From the NCBI RefSeq assembly GCF_963678635.1, contig NC_087067.1:38326686-38390685 (forward strand): 64,000 nt of DNA, written 5' to 3'. Below, in pieces: positions 33,588-46,632 of this stretch. A program made the translations under genes and the position numbers. Origin of the DNA: Symsagittifera roscoffensis (Eukaryota > Xenacoelomorpha > Acoela > Convolutidae). Each line of letters opens with the position of its first letter. The stretch's first letter is position 1. A model generated the notes under the pieces. It ran no database searches. It was not told the origin of the DNA and worked only from the letters and a program-made list of their open reading frames with translations.

Positions 33588-36500
33588 TTAGGTTCTGATC
33601 ACCTGATGTCCCGCAACTGAAATTATTGACTGTATTCTGCTTCCTCGTGGCACTATGCCGAACGTCTGCCCAGAGATCACCTTTAGTTTCATGCACAAAC
33701 TGCTTGGTGTTTTCGTTTCTTCGACTTCTGATGCCTCGAAGGCGTTTAGCCTTTCCTGAGTTTTCTCATTCTCTAAGTCGACCTTCACCTTTTGTTCGAT
33801 CTCTTTCGTCACCAGCTCCTGCTGGACTCTGTTTAAAGCAACTCACACGACTGCCCTATAGTCGATCTTGAAGTCATCTGCCGCCGTCACTGGTTCAGGT
33901 TCACGCATTTCTTCAGTTACTGCCTGCATCTTTTTTAATGCCAGCTCTTGCGGTTTCTCCTTTCTGCGTGCCTTCGCTCCACTCAACAGGCAAGCCTTGC
34001 TGGCTTTCACACCCGATAACGCTTCCTCATGCTTTGGATGCTTGATGTCTGCCACAGCATCCCAAAATTGTGGACAATCCGATTTAAATTGACCTTCCAA
34101 GTTACAAAAGAAACACCTTGAGCCGAATTTTGCAATTACTCCTCTCATGAAATCTTCATGATTGACCTCTGACGCATCTTCATCCTGGAGGGTAAAGCCT
34201 ATTGCCTTCAAGCCCTGTTGGTCCGTCGAACTGCGATTTGCACAAGAGCGTCTCTTGTCCATATCGTCCCTTGGTTTAAACCAGTTGTTATCTTGGTTTG
34301 CTGGTCCATTGTTAAAATTTCCGTAATTGTTTTTGTAATATCCAGATCTCGTTGGAGGCTTCAGTAAAAGATATTCTTTTGACTTGAGTCTCAACTCCTC
34401 TGGTGTTGGCGCATTGGTTGAAAGTGGTGAGGAATGTGTCGCTAGCATCGTTTGAAGCTAATTATTCTTCACACCATCGATGAATTTTGAGGCTACTCCC
34501 AGGTTCATCCTTCTGTTCGACTCATCTGGTTGGCTACGGCTTCTAAGCATCTCCAAATCGTCTAGAAACTTGTCTATTGTCTCGTCTTCACATTGCCTCC
34601 GTTTCTATAAGCGCATCAATGCTTGGTGTCCTTGAACCCCTGAGCCAAAACGATTTGACAAGATTTCAAAAAGATTTTCTCAGCAGTGTCCCGCTGGCCT
34701 TGCTTTTTGGCCATCACGCAGTTTAGGACTGTCCCTTCAGTTTATTGGTGACAACACTGCATTCTCGTCTTTCCGTCAAGTCCTCCTCTTCAAAATGCAG
34801 TTTCATTACCTCTATCCAGGTATCAATACAGCCATCATACTCATCCTTATAGCATCTTGGTTTCTTAAAAACCCATCTGGACTTTTCACTGCGTTCCTTG
34901 GTTCTAGATAACCTCGTTAGGAATGTTTCCAAGGACGTGTTCAGAGGTTCAAAGGCTGTTGCCATTGATGTCGCGTCCCTTGAATGCCCCGCTTGAGCAT
35001 CAATGCCCCCTGATAGAGGCTCTGGATTTTCCCTCCTGTTCGAATAGCTGGAATGACTTCTTCCTTGATTCGCATGACTCCAGTTCCTGGAATCACATCT
35101 CCCAGACGCATATGTGTCTTGCGTCGGTCGTTCGTTTGAGGTCGGTCTATTGCCAGTCGAACTTTCTGTGATGTTTGGGCCCCGTTCCTTATTGTCCCCT
35201 GTGGCATAGCTGGATGAACTGCCCCTTCCTCTAGTGGATCCATACGTCCTTCTCCTATTGGGTTGTTCATTGATGTTCACTCTCGGCTCCCTGCCGGGTT
35301 CTCCTGAGTTTGGTTCCCCATTCTTCGATCCACTCCTGCTTCCTAGTACCCCATCCAACCTATCCATGATAGCCTGAGTTCGCCTCTCCATCATTGCGTC
35401 TATCTTCGCGTCAAGATTCCACGAGTCTGCTCTTGTTGAATTCTCAACTTCTCCATTTCATCTCTCAACCGTAACTCTCTCTGCTCAGCTTCCCTCGTCC
35501 TTCGCGACAAGTTCTCGGCCAAGTGTTCATCCGTTCTCTCCTTCAAACTTTTTGTCTGTTGCAGTTGATCTCTTCCCGCAGGTTTTCTCTCTCGAAGTGG
35601 ACTGTCCTTTCTAGTTCACTCATTCTTAAGGACATCTGTTCATTCTCTTCTCCTATGCTGCCCACTATATTGGTCAAGGCTTCTTCGATTGATGCTCCGT
35701 TTTCCACTAATGGCGTCACAAGTGGTGGTCTCACTCTATCGGTTCCAGGTAGCTTGGTTCTCTTAATTCTCTGCCTCGACGTCTCTTCATGATCCCCTTC
35801 TGGATCCGCTGGTGGGTTACATAGTCCTGTGTTTCTGTTCTTCCCAGTTCGCATCTCCGAATTTTTCATGGTCACAAAGTCTCCCGACTGTCCTGATCCG
35901 TTTGTGGTCTTGCTTATTGTTCTGACTACACCAAATAGTTCCATGGAGCCAGTCTCTCTATCGGTGTATGCGGCATTCTCCTGAGTCGAACTATTGAGGC
36001 TGACTTGAGATCCGAATTCGTCTTGCTCTTCATTGTCCTCCTCTTTTTCCTGGGCTTCTATTTCATCGCCTGTACCCGTTCCCATGGTAAATGGAAAGAA
36101 GTTTCCCGAAGTGTTCTTCACTCTTTCTCCGTCACGCCATGCATCATGATGTTGTCTGTGGGTGATTTTGTGGTCGCCATATTTTCAGTAGAGATGTCGG
36201 ACAGTTCCGACATCTCTTCTCGGTCTAGATTCCCTGTGGAAGTGGCAAAATCTTGGCCTTATTCTACCAAAGTAGATTCACTCGTCAGTTCTGTTTCCTC
36301 TCCCTTCCGGTCCATGTCTGTCCCCGTTATCTCTCATGGTAGGTTCCGGATGGACCTCAACTTCTAACATTACCTTTTGTCCTTCTGAGGACTTTTGACT
36401 CCTGCTTTCAACCATTCCGCCAGAAATTTTCTTCAATTTGTCGGTCCGGGTTCGCGCAATCTTTTCCACGAAAGGGTCGTTCATAGCTTTTCTTTGTTTC

Positions 36501-36790
36501 TCTGGTATGATTTTTCCAAGGGCTATCACTTAGCTTAGAGATCCCTGACTTGTCTAGACTCATCTTTGATTTATCACTTTTTTTACCTATACTCTCAATT
36601 CGATTGCTAGTGTCCTTATTGTTTGACTCCTGATAAAAATAACACAACACAAAAAATTCCAATATCTTCACCCAAATAGTGACCACTAATATTTTTATGT
36701 TATCACAGTACAGCGTATACACAAAATATTCACAATGATCGATTATTGGTTGTAAGGATATGAAGTTAGCACAGTCTGATGATATCAATA
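33588..36790 (-). pseudogene. Gag-like region of the Gypsy-like element
   Basis: Frames 36788-36408, 36121-35543, 35394-34723, 34448-33843 and 33812-33588 form a broken gag. Acidic, disordered N-terminal parts precede a capsid-like stretch (WVFKKPRCYKDEYDGCIDTWIEV) and a single zinc knuckle CFFCNLEGQFKSDC. The knuckle keeps CX2C and the final Cys but has Gln in place of His. Breaks are common. The 5' limit near 36790 is set only by loss of coding character. Confidence 0.65.
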
Positions 36791-37315
36791 TTTATAAAAG
36801 ATAGTGTACTCATTACCCAATCAAGAACTGATATTTTTGGTTTAAACCCAAAATGAAGAAAAATAAAACATTTTCAATGAAAAAAGTATGTGTTTTGTAC
36901 TGTAGTTAGTCGCAATACAATGGTCGAACTTGTCTTTAAAGAAGGAACTTTCCCTGTTCGGTGCCGCATTAAGCAGACAAAACTTGAAGGCAGTAATTTT
37001 CTCAAGTGGGCATCTATTGCACCCACCGAGTCCTGCGTTACCTATCTGCCTTCGGATTGCCCGAGCTAGACCTACTTAAATTCTCAAGGCAATCACTTTT
37101 CCAAAAAAAAAACGATTTGGATTTTAATCCACACAAATCAGTGACAAACTTTTATTCAACCTAGACTTGGTGTCGCGAATATCCGGGCTTAGACTTGTTT
37201 TGTTTTACTCTGATATTTTTAAAAGCCAAGTTACCAGTGCAGTCACTGGTATCTAGCCTGACGCCCAATAACTTCATATTTTTTACTAATTACTATTCTT
37301 TTGTGTACTTAAGTT
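36791..37315. other. Region upstream of the Gypsy-like gag, no gene
   Basis: No coding sequence or LTR pair recognised. May contain the 5' LTR and leader of the decayed element. Includes an exact inverted pair CCAGTGCAGTCACTGG near 37229, a short palindrome. Confidence 0.35.
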
Positions 37316-37560
37316 TTGACAAAAACAGGACCCTTCCAGATTGGCAACAATAGGACCCTTCCGTATTGGCAAATTTGGGACCCTTCCGTATTGGCAAAAT
37401 TGGAACCCTTCCGGATTGGCAAAAATAGGACCCTTCCGAATTGGTACAAATGGGACCCTTTCGGATTGGCAAAAACAGGAGCCTCTCGGATTAGCAAAAC
37501 TGGACCCTTCTGGATTGGCAAAAAAAGGACTTTTCCGAATTGGGACCCCTCCGGGTTTGT
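37316..37560. repeat. 27-bp minisatellite, about 9 copies
   Basis: Repeats of the form GGACCCTTCCGGATTGGCAA plus 7 variable bases. Because 27 is a multiple of three, several frames stay open and give artificial 9-residue repeats. The core CTTCCGGATTG also recurs singly at 37677, 39450 and, in variants, in every SF1 cassette. Confidence 0.9.
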
Positions 37561-38341
37561 AAAAACAGCTTTTCCAAGACTTTTAAAAATCTCACCCGAG
37601 ACCCTCCCGGATACGTTCTCCGATGCTATTATGCTGTAGGAACTAACTAGGAAAGGTGTATTTTCCGTCCCTAGACCCTTCCGGATTGAAGCTAAGCCTC
37701 TTATTTTGCTATTCTACTCATCTGTTGAAGGGTCTTGTAATTAGCTTAGTTTCGATTCGACTATGGTATTCTGGGTTCCTTGGCCCTCCCTTTTTGTCTA
37801 AAACAGCGTACAATTGCCTTATTCAACAGTTACTATCAAAAAAATTTCACAAAACGTGAAGGGTCTACCTTCACAAATTAGAAACTTTGCTGAAAACAAC
37901 CTTAAATATTCTTTCGCCTTATTTCGTCCTTATTTCCTTCAGGAAGGCTGGATACGCCGTCCCAACACCCTTCCTTTTTCTCGGGATTCGCGTTGTAACG
38001 ATAATCTTCTTATTGTTCGTTTTTCTCCTCTGACTCTTCTCTGTCCTAGTTTTATGTTGTTCTCGTTGAAAATACTGTTGTGTTTTTGCCGTTTCAGTTG
38101 GTGCGAAATCTCGACGTTGTCTTCCTTTTTGAACGAATTCTTAAAAAATTAACATAGAACTTCAAATTAACCTTTCCGCGTTTGTCAAAATGAACGATTA
38201 TGCCCTCTAACTTGTTAAAACCGTCAATCATCCCACTCCGATGTAACATTTTAGTTTCGAATTTCGGCTTTGCATTTTTGTACATTCTCGTCGAATGTCA
38301 CATCGTTTTATTTTTTTAATCTTTGGAGTTTGCTTTTTCAG

Positions 38342-38391
38342 AAGGATAATGAACGTGTAGGCGCCTGCTAATAAGAGAGCCATTGAGGAGG
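38342..38391 (+). pseudogene. SF1 exon-1 copy A (nonsense at codon 4)
   Basis: Acceptor TTTTTCAG, ATG at 38349, donor GTGAGT kept, but the fourth codon is TAG where functional copies have CAA. An exon-2 start relic (CTTCTCAGAGGTTGCCGG) follows at 38801 and diverges after about 33 nt. Confidence 0.85.
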
Positions 38392-40086
38392 GTGAGTGAA
38401 ATTTGTGATGTTACCAAACCTATTATCACTATCAAATAAGGAAAAGGCTCTTTTCTAGTTTCGCTCACCTTGGTTAACCTATAACATTGAATTGTCAAAA
38501 ATTTGAAACTTAAGGCGCCCTTTGAAGTTCAGGGTGCCCTAGATTTAGGAATCTTGTAGAAGGCTGCTATCAGAGTTCTCCGGAAGTATTTGGAAAAAAG
38601 CTCAAATAAGTATCATACGTCAGTTTGGATGTAAATCAAATGTTCACATCTGTAGGATTGTTTACACCGAGGTGTGTTTTTTTGAGCAATTAAACAAACA
38701 AAATTTTGATTCAATCGCCTTTTAGAAATCCTGTTCTAACCAAAACCAAAGAGGGCTGGATAACTTTTTCCTTGAAGTTAATTATTTTTGTTTTTTATAG
38801 CTTCTCAGAGGTTGCCGGATATATTGATGAATCGGCAAACGGCTTTTAAAATCTGTCGATTCACTAGCTGTCCTAACTCAAAATTTTCAAAGCAATTTTT
38901 TGTTTTGTAGCGTTTCGTTTTTTCAAAAATCAAGAAAATTCGGTTTTTGGTACCCAATTAGTTCCAACCACTTCTGAAATAAACTCAACCGGTTCTACCT
39001 ATCATACTACTAGAGTTAGGATGTATCCTACTGAATTTGCGCTTTTTTCCGTTTCAAAAACTATCGATATCTAAAAAGTTGCCGTTTGAGGGGTAGGGTC
39101 AAAATATCGCTATTTTGACCCTTAAAACCGGTCTGCTTACTGTGTTTTTCACTGAAAAACGGTATAGGAGTATTAATATAGGTTGAATAAAAAGTAATAC
39201 TAAAATCGATATATCCCTCCGGGTTTGTTCAATACCCGAATTAGGGTGCTTAACTCGGAAATTTGCAATTCGGTGAAGGTTCATTACAGTGCAGTCACTG
39301 TCGTCCCCTCACAGATTGAGATCTTAATTTTTGTACCAAAAGGGATACAAAACTTGTCAAGGATACCCAACGGTCGATTGTTGTTGTCCTTGAGCCCCTT
39401 CCTGTCGCTCCTTGCACTGCTTGCCGGATCAGTCTTCTTCAATAATCCCGAGAGCCTTCCGGATTGAGCGCAAATTAGCAATAACTTGCTTAAATACTCA
39501 AATAACCCAACAGTACAAGCACCAGAAACGGGCCACAAAATTGATCGTAACAATCCTGGCTGATATAAATGCCTGTAAAATCAAAATATCTAACAACAAC
39601 AAACGGGAGTGTCGGATCACAACTCGTCTGGGGGGATGATTTCTACTGAATTGTTACTTTTCACTGTTTTTGGTTTTTCGGTTGATTTTCTATGTTTTTG
39701 GTTTGTTTTTGGGTACTATACTAATTTTTGTTTTGATTCCTGTTTATCTTGAAGTGTTTATTGTCACAAATCTCTCAGGAAACGACGGAACGGCCAATTT
39801 TTATGTTGTTCTCGTTGAAAATACTGTAGTGTTTTCGCCATTTCAGTTGGTGCGAAATCTCGACGTTGTCTTTTTTTGAACGTATTTTTAAAAATTAACA
39901 TGAAACATCAAATTACTCTTTTTGCTTTCGTCAAAATGAACAATTAAGACCTCTAAGTTGTTAAAATCGTCAATCTTCCCACTCCGATATCACAATTTAG
40001 TTTCGAATTTCGGCTTCGGTTTTTGTACATTCTCGTCGAATTTCACATCGTTTTACTTTTTTGATCTTTGGAGTTTGTTTTTTCAG

Positions 40087-40136
40087 AAGGATAATGAACG
40101 TGTAGGCGCCTGCTAATAAGAGAGCCATTGAGGAGG
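40087..40136 (+). pseudogene. SF1 exon-1 copy B (nonsense at codon 4)
   Basis: Same as copy A: ATG at 40094, fourth codon TAG, intact acceptor and donor. Exon-2 relic at 40372. A and B share substitutions not found in C-E, so they descend from one older cassette. Confidence 0.85.
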
Positions 40137-43100
40137 GTGAGTGAAATTTGTGATGTTACCAAACCTATTATCACTATCAAATAAGGAAAAGGCTCTTTTC
40201 TAGTTTCGCTCACCTTGGTTAACCTATAACATTGAATTGTCAAAAATTTGAAACTTAAGGCGCCCTTTGAAGTTCAGGGTGCCCTAGATTTAGGAATCTT
40301 GTAGAAGGCTGCTATCAAAGAGGGCTGGATAACTTTTTCCTTGAAGTTAATTATTTTTGTTTTTTTTATAGCTTCTCAGAGGTTGCATGATATATTGATG
40401 AATATGCAAACGGATTTTAAAATCTGTCGATTGACCAGCTGTCCTAACTTTATTTTAGTGCGTTTTTTTCAAAAATCAACAAAACTCGGTTTTTGGTACT
40501 CAATTAGTTCCAACAATTTCTGAACTAAACTCAACCGGTTCTACCTATCATACTACTAGAGTTACGATGTATCTTACTAAATTTGCGTTTTTTTCCGTTT
40601 CAAAAATTATCGATATCTAAAAGTTGCCGTTTGAGGGGTAGGGTCAAAATATTGCTATTTTGACCCTTAAAACGGGTCTGCTTACTGTGTTTTTCACTGA
40701 AAAAAGGTATAGGAGTATTATTATAGGTTGAATAAATAGTAATACTAAAATTGATATATCCCTCCGGGTTTGTTCAATACCCGAATTAAGGTGCTTAACA
40801 CGGAAATTCGCAATTCGGTGAAGGTTCATTACAGTGCAGTCACTGTCGATCCCCCCACAGATTGAGATCTTACTTTTTTGTACCAAAAGGGATGCAAAAC
40901 TTGTCAAGGATACCCAACGGTCGAATGTTGTTGTCCTTGGCCCCTTCTTGTCGCTCCTTGCACTGCTTGCCGGATCACTCTTCTTCACTAATCCCGTGAG
41001 ACTTCCAGATTGAGCGCAAATTAGCATTAACGTGCTTAAATACTCAAATAACCCTACAGTACAAGCACCAGAAACGGGCCACAAAATTGATCGTAACGAT
41101 CCTGACTGATATAAATGCCTGTAGCATCAAAACATCTAACAACAACAATCGGGAGTGTCGGATCACATCTCGTCTGGGGGGATGATTTCTACTGAATTTA
41201 TACTTTTCACTGTTTTTGGTTTTTCGGTTGATTTTTTATGTTTTTTGTTTCTTTTTAGGTACTATACTATATTTTGTTTGGTTTCCTGTTTATCTTTAAG
41301 TGTTTTTTGTCACAAACCTCTCAGGGAACGACGGAACGGCCAATCCCCCCTTCCTGATACGTGAATTTTCGGTCTTAACTAGGTTAAAAGCTATTCACTT
41401 CCAAACTACCCTTCCGACCCGGTGGTTAGGGACTTTTTCTCAGCATGCGGTCAGCGCGGAGTGCTTATCAACGGTTTTGCCGTTCATGATGTTCAAAAGA
41501 GTGAAACCCAGGAGCGCCATAAAAACATCTATGAAACATTCGACCGGAAGTTTCTATCGACAGAAAAAAAAGCTGGGTTCTGAAACGACTGGCTAGCGTC
41601 CAAAGACAGCTCTACATGCTTTTCACCGTCTCTGCCAAAGCCAGTTCTCTTGGGTGACTACTAACATCGGGTCGACAAAAAAAAGTAACCGTTTCCGGCT
41701 TCGAGCAGAAAGCTCTAAATAACTTAATTATATGCAAAAATAGTTAGCTCATGGCTGGGTCTCAGTATCCCCAGACCACGAGGTCAGTCCTAAAAACAGG
41801 GCTACATCTTATTTTTTATTTTCCTATTGTTTTTGTTCAGTAGATAAAAATCATCATCTCAATCGAAGATGGATCAACCCTTTCCCTTAATTAACTCCTA
41901 GCTTCTCATGATCTGAAAACCAAATTAGATGTTAGTAATTCAATTCAGGACATGTATAGTAAGCTAAAAATTTCTAAAATACTTTACTTCTAAAATTAAG
42001 TTGCTTAACACAGAAATTCGCAATTCGGTGAAGGTTCATTACAGTGCAGTCACTGTCGATCCCCCACAGATTGAGATCTTACTTTTGTACCAAAAGGAAT
42101 ACAAAACTTGTCAAGGATACCCAACGGTCGATTGTTGTTGTCCTTGAGCCCCTTCCTGTCGCTCTTTGCGCTGCTTGCCGAATCAGTCTTCTTCACTATT
42201 CCCGAGATCCTTCCGAATTGAGCGCAAATTAGCATTAACGTGCTTAAATACTCAAATAACCCTACAGTACAAGCACCAGAAACGGGCCACAAAATTGATC
42301 GTAACGATCCTGACTGATTTAAATGCCTGTAAAATCAAAATATCATCAACAACAAGCGGGAGTGTCGGATCACATCTCGTCTGGGGGGATGATTTCTACT
42401 GATTTATTCTTTTCACTGTTTTTGGTTTTTCGGTTGATTTTCTATGTTTTTTGTTTCTTTTTAGGTACTATACTATTTTTTGTTTGGTTTCCTGTTTATC
42501 TTTAAGTGTTTTTTGTAACAAACCTCTCAGGGAACGACGGAACGGCCAACCCCCCTTCCTGATACGTGAATTTTTGGTCTTAACTAGGTTAAAAGCTATT
42601 CACGTGAATCCGGAAGGCTTCCGCGGTCCAAACTACCCTTCCGACCCCGTGGTTAGGGACTTTTTCTCATTATGCGGTCAGCGCGGAGTGATTGTTAACG
42701 GTTCTGCCGTTCATGATGTTAAAAAAGAATGAAACCCAGGAGCGCCATAAAAACATCTATGAAACATTCGACCGGAAGTTTCTATCGACAGAAAAAAAAG
42801 CTGGGTTCTGAAACGACTGGCTAGCGTCCAAAGACAGCTCTACATGCTTTTCACCGTCTCTGCCAAAGCCAGTTCTCTTGGGTGACTACTAACATCGAGT
42901 CGACAAAAAAAAGTAATCGTTTCCGGCTTCGAGCAGAACGCTCTAAATAACTTAATTATATGCAAAAATAGTTAGCTCATGGCTGGGTCTCAGTATCCCC
43001 AGACCACGAGGTCACTCCTAAAAACAGGGCTACATCTTATTTTTTATTTTCCTATTGTTTTTGTTCAGTAGATAAAAATCATCATCTCCATCGAAGATGG

Positions 43101-43331
43101 ATCAACCCTTTCCCTTACTTAACTCCTAGCTTCTCATGATCTGAAAACGAAATTAGATGTTAGTAATTCAATTCAGGACATGTATAGGAAGCTAAAAATT
43201 TCTAAAATACAGAGTTATAGTTTTCTCCCGAGACACCTCCGGATTCTGGACTCCAGGCAAATAACGTCCATATTTCCTTCAGGAAGGCTGGATACGCCGT
43301 ACCAACACTCTTCCTTTTTCTCGGGATTCGC

Positions 43332-43365
43332 GTTGTAACGATTGTAGCGGCACAATCGTTACAAC
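43332..43365. repeat. Perfect 14-bp hairpin in cassette C
   Basis: GTTGTAACGATTGT, loop AGCGGC, then the exact complement. The same 34 bp recur at 45717-45750 (D) and 48102-48135 (E). In cassette A, sequence from within the first arm to beyond the second arm is missing (near 37995), leaving CGTTGTAACGAT. Confidence 0.95.
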
Positions 43366-43728
43366 TCGGAATGGTTTTGGGTCACAATAATCTTCTTATT
43401 GTTCGTTTTTCTCCTCTGACTCTTCTCTGTCCAATTTTTATGTTGTTCTCGTTGAAAATACTGTTGTGTTTTTGCTGTTTCAATTGGTGCGAAATCTCGA
43501 CGTTGTCTTTCTTTTTGAACGAATTTTTAAAAAATTTAACATAAAACTTCAAATTAACCTTTCCGCGTTTGTCAAAATGAACGATTATGCCCTCTAAATT
43601 GTTAAAACCGTCAATCATCCCACTCCGATGTAACAATTTAGTTTCGAATTTCGGCTTTGCATCTTCGTACATTCTCGTCGAATGTCACATCGTTTTACTT
43701 TTTTATTCTTTGGAGTTTGCTTTTTCAG

Positions 43729-43778
43729 AAGGATAATGAACGTACAAGCGCCTACTAATAAACGAGCCGCTGAGGAGG
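43729..43778 (+). CDS. SF1 exon-1 copy C, open, potential alternative first exon
   Basis: ATG at 43736, frame open to the phase-1 GTGAGT donor, one residue change from copy E (Thr for Ala at position 7). If spliced to exon 2 at 48839 it would give a full-length SF1. Its own exon 2 is truncated to about 22 nt near 43945. Confidence 0.7.
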
Positions 43779-44226
43779 GTGAGTGACATTTGTGATGTTA
43801 TTTAACCTATTATAAATATGAAACAAGGAAAAGTATCTTTTCCAGTTTCGCTGCCCTTGGTTAACCTATAACATTGAGTTGTCAAAAATTTGAAATTTAG
43901 GGCCCCTTTGAAGTTCGGGGTGCCCTAAGTTTAAGAATCCTGTAGGCTGCAGGATATATTGATGAATCGGCAAACGGGTTTCAAAATCTGTCGATTCACT
44001 AGCTGTCCTAACTCAAAATTTTCAAAACATTTTTTTATTTTGTAGCGTTTCATTTTTTCAAAAATCAAGAAAATTCGGTTTTTGGTACCTAATTAGTTTC
44101 AACCACTTCCGAACTAATCTCAACCAGTTCTACCTATCATACTACTAGAGTTTTGATGTATCTTTCTAATTTTGCGCTTTTTTCCGTTTCAAAAAATATC
44201 GATATCTCAAAAATCGCGGTTTGTGT

Positions 44227-44239
44227 GGGGGGGGGGGGG
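44227..44239 (+). repeat. G13 homopolymer in cassette array
   Basis: Thirteen consecutive G. The equivalent site after exon-1 copies A and B reads GAGGGGTAGGGTC, so the run is a recent expansion. Confidence 0.9.
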
Positions 44240-45716
44240 TCAACATATCGCTATTTTGACCCGAAAAACCGGTCTGCTTACTGTGTTTTTCAATGAAAAA
44301 CGGTACAGGAGTATTTATAAAGGTTGAATAATTAGTAATAATGAAAATGATATAACCCTCCGGGTTTGTTCAGAAACCGAATTAAGTTGCTTAACACGGA
44401 AATTCGCAATTCGGTGAAGGTTCATTACAGTGCAGTCACTGTCGATCCCCCACAGATTGAGATCTTACTTTTGTACCAAAAGGAATACAAAACTTGTCAA
44501 GGATACCCAACGGTCGATTGTTGTTGTCCTTGAGCCCCTTCCTGTCGCTCTTTGCGCTGCTTGCCGAATCAGTCTTCTTCACTAATCCCGAGATCCTTCC
44601 GAATTGAGCGCAAATTAGCATTAACGTGCTTAAATACTCAAATAACCCTAGAGTACAAGCACCAGAAACGGGCCACAAAATTGATCGTAACAATCCTGAC
44701 TGATTTAAATGCCTGTAAAATCAAAATATCATCAACAACAAGCGGGAGTGTCGGATCACATCTCGTCTGGGGGGATGATTTCTACTGATTTATTCTTTTC
44801 ACTGTTTTTGGTTTTTCGGTTGATTTTCTATGTTTTTTGTTTCTTTTTAGGTACTATACTATTTTTTGTTTGGTTTCCTGTTTATCTTTAAGTGTTTTTT
44901 GTCACAAACCTCTCAGGGAACGACGGAACGGCCAACCCCCCTTCCTGATACGTGAATTTTTGGTCTTAACTAGGTTAAAAGCTATTCACGTGAATCCGGA
45001 AGGCTTCCGCGGTCCAAACTACCCTTCCGACCCCGTGGTTAGGGACTTTTTCTCATTATGCGGTCAGCGCGGAGTGATTGTTAACGGTTCTGCCGTTCAT
45101 GATGTTAAAAAAGAATGAAACCCAGGAGCGCCATAAAAACATCTATGAAACATTCGACCGGAAGTTTCTATCGACAGAAAAAAAAGCTGGGTTCTGAAAC
45201 GACTGGCTAGCGTCCAAAGACAGCTCTACATGCTTTTCACCGTCTCTGCCAAAGCCAGTTCTCTTGGGTGACTACTAACATCGAGTCGACAAAAAAAAGT
45301 AACCGTTTCCGGCTTCGAGCAGAACGCTCTAAATAATTAATTATATGCAAAAATAGTTAGCTCATGGCTGGGTCTCAGTATCCCCAGACCACGAGGTCAC
45401 TCCTAAAAACAGGGCTACATCTTATTTTTTATTTTCCTATTGTTTTTGTTCAGTAGATAAAAATCATCATCTCCATCGAAGATGGATCAACCCTTTCCCT
45501 TACTTAACTCCTAGCTTCTCATGATCTGAAAACGAAATTAGATGTTAGTAATTCAATTCAGGACATGTATAGGAAGCTAAAAATTTCTAAAATACAGAGT
45601 TATAGTTTTCTCCCGAGACACCTCCGGATTCTGGACTCCAGGGAAATAACGTCCATATTTCCTTCAGGAAGGCTGGATACGCCGTACCAACACTCTTCCT
45701 TTTTCTCGGGATTCGC

Positions 45717-45750
45717 GTTGTAACGATTGTAGCGGCACAATCGTTACAAC
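45717..45750. repeat. Perfect 14-bp hairpin in cassette D
   Basis: Same stem and loop as in cassette C, about 400 bp upstream of exon-1 copy D. Confidence 0.95.
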
Positions 45751-46113
45751 TCGGAATGGTTTTGGGTCACAATAATCTTCCTATTGTTCGTTTTTCTCCT
45801 CTGACTCTTCTCTGTCCAATTTTTATGTTGTTCTCGTTGAAAATACTGTTGTGTTTTTGCTGTTTCAATTGGTGCGAAATCTCGACGTTGTCTTTCTTTT
45901 TGAACGAATTTTTAAAAAAATTAACATAAAACTTCAAATTAACCTTTCCGCGTTTGTCAAAATGAACGATTATGCCCTCTAAATTGTTAAAACCGTCAAT
46001 CATCCCACTCCGATGTAACAATTTAGTTTCGAATTTCGGCTTTGCATCTTCGTACATTCTCGTCGAATGTCACATCGTTTTACTTTTTTATTCTTTGGAG
46101 TTTGCTTTTTCAG

Positions 46114-46163
46114 AAGGATAATGAACGTACAAGCGCCTACTAATAAACGAGCCGCTGAGGAGG
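46114..46163 (+). CDS. SF1 exon-1 copy D, open, potential alternative first exon
   Basis: Identical in sequence to copy C, ATG at 46121, intact acceptor and donor. Exon-2 relic near 46331. Confidence 0.7.
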
Positions 46164-46613
46164 GTGAGTGACATTTGTGATGTTATTTAACCTATTATAA
46201 ATATGAAACAAGGAAAAGTATCTTTTCCAGTTTCGCTGCCCTTGGTTAACCTATAACATTGAGTTGTCAAAAATTTGAAATTTAGGGCCCTTTTGAAGTT
46301 CGGGGTGCCCTAAGTTTAAGAATCCTGTAGGCTGCAGGATATATTGATGAATCGGCAAACGGGTTTCAAAATCTGTCGATTCACTAGCTGTCCTAACTCA
46401 AAATTTTCAAAACATTTTTTTATTTTGTAGCGTTTCATTTTTTCAAAAATCAAGAAAGTTCGGTTTTTGGTACCTAATTAGTTTCAACCACTTCCGAACT
46501 AATCTCAACCAGTTCTACCTATCATACTACTAGAGTTTTGATGTATCTTTCTAATTTTGCGCTTTTTTCCGTTTCAAAAAATATCGATATCTCAAAAATC
46601 GCGGTTTGTGTGT

Positions 46614-46632
46614 GGGGGGGGGGGGGGGGGGG
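46614..46632 (+). repeat. G19 homopolymer in cassette array
   Basis: Nineteen consecutive G at the site corresponding to the G13 run one unit earlier. Exact length may be affected by sequencing. Confidence 0.85.

Larger units (their letters stand above)
27200..36790 (-). mobile_element. Degenerate Ty3/Gypsy-like retrotransposon
   Basis: Minus-strand order is gag with zinc knuckle, retropepsin, RT with YVDD, RNase H, long spacer, integrase with GPY/F-like C-terminal module, then a macrodomain-like ORF. RT and RNase H before integrase is the Ty3/Gypsy order. Frames are interrupted by many stops and frameshifts, including stops at the protease DTG and the integrase glutamate, so it is not autonomous. 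I could not identify flanking LTRs or a primer-binding site, so the ends are approximate. Confidence 0.85.

Noticed and set aside
36791-37315. LTR of the Gypsy-like element
   Set aside because: No matching direct repeat was found at the other end by eye; a self-alignment would be needed.
37316-37639. A repeat protein encoded by the 27-bp minisatellite
   Set aside because: Openness in several frames follows from a 27-bp unit; no start context, splice support or known domain.
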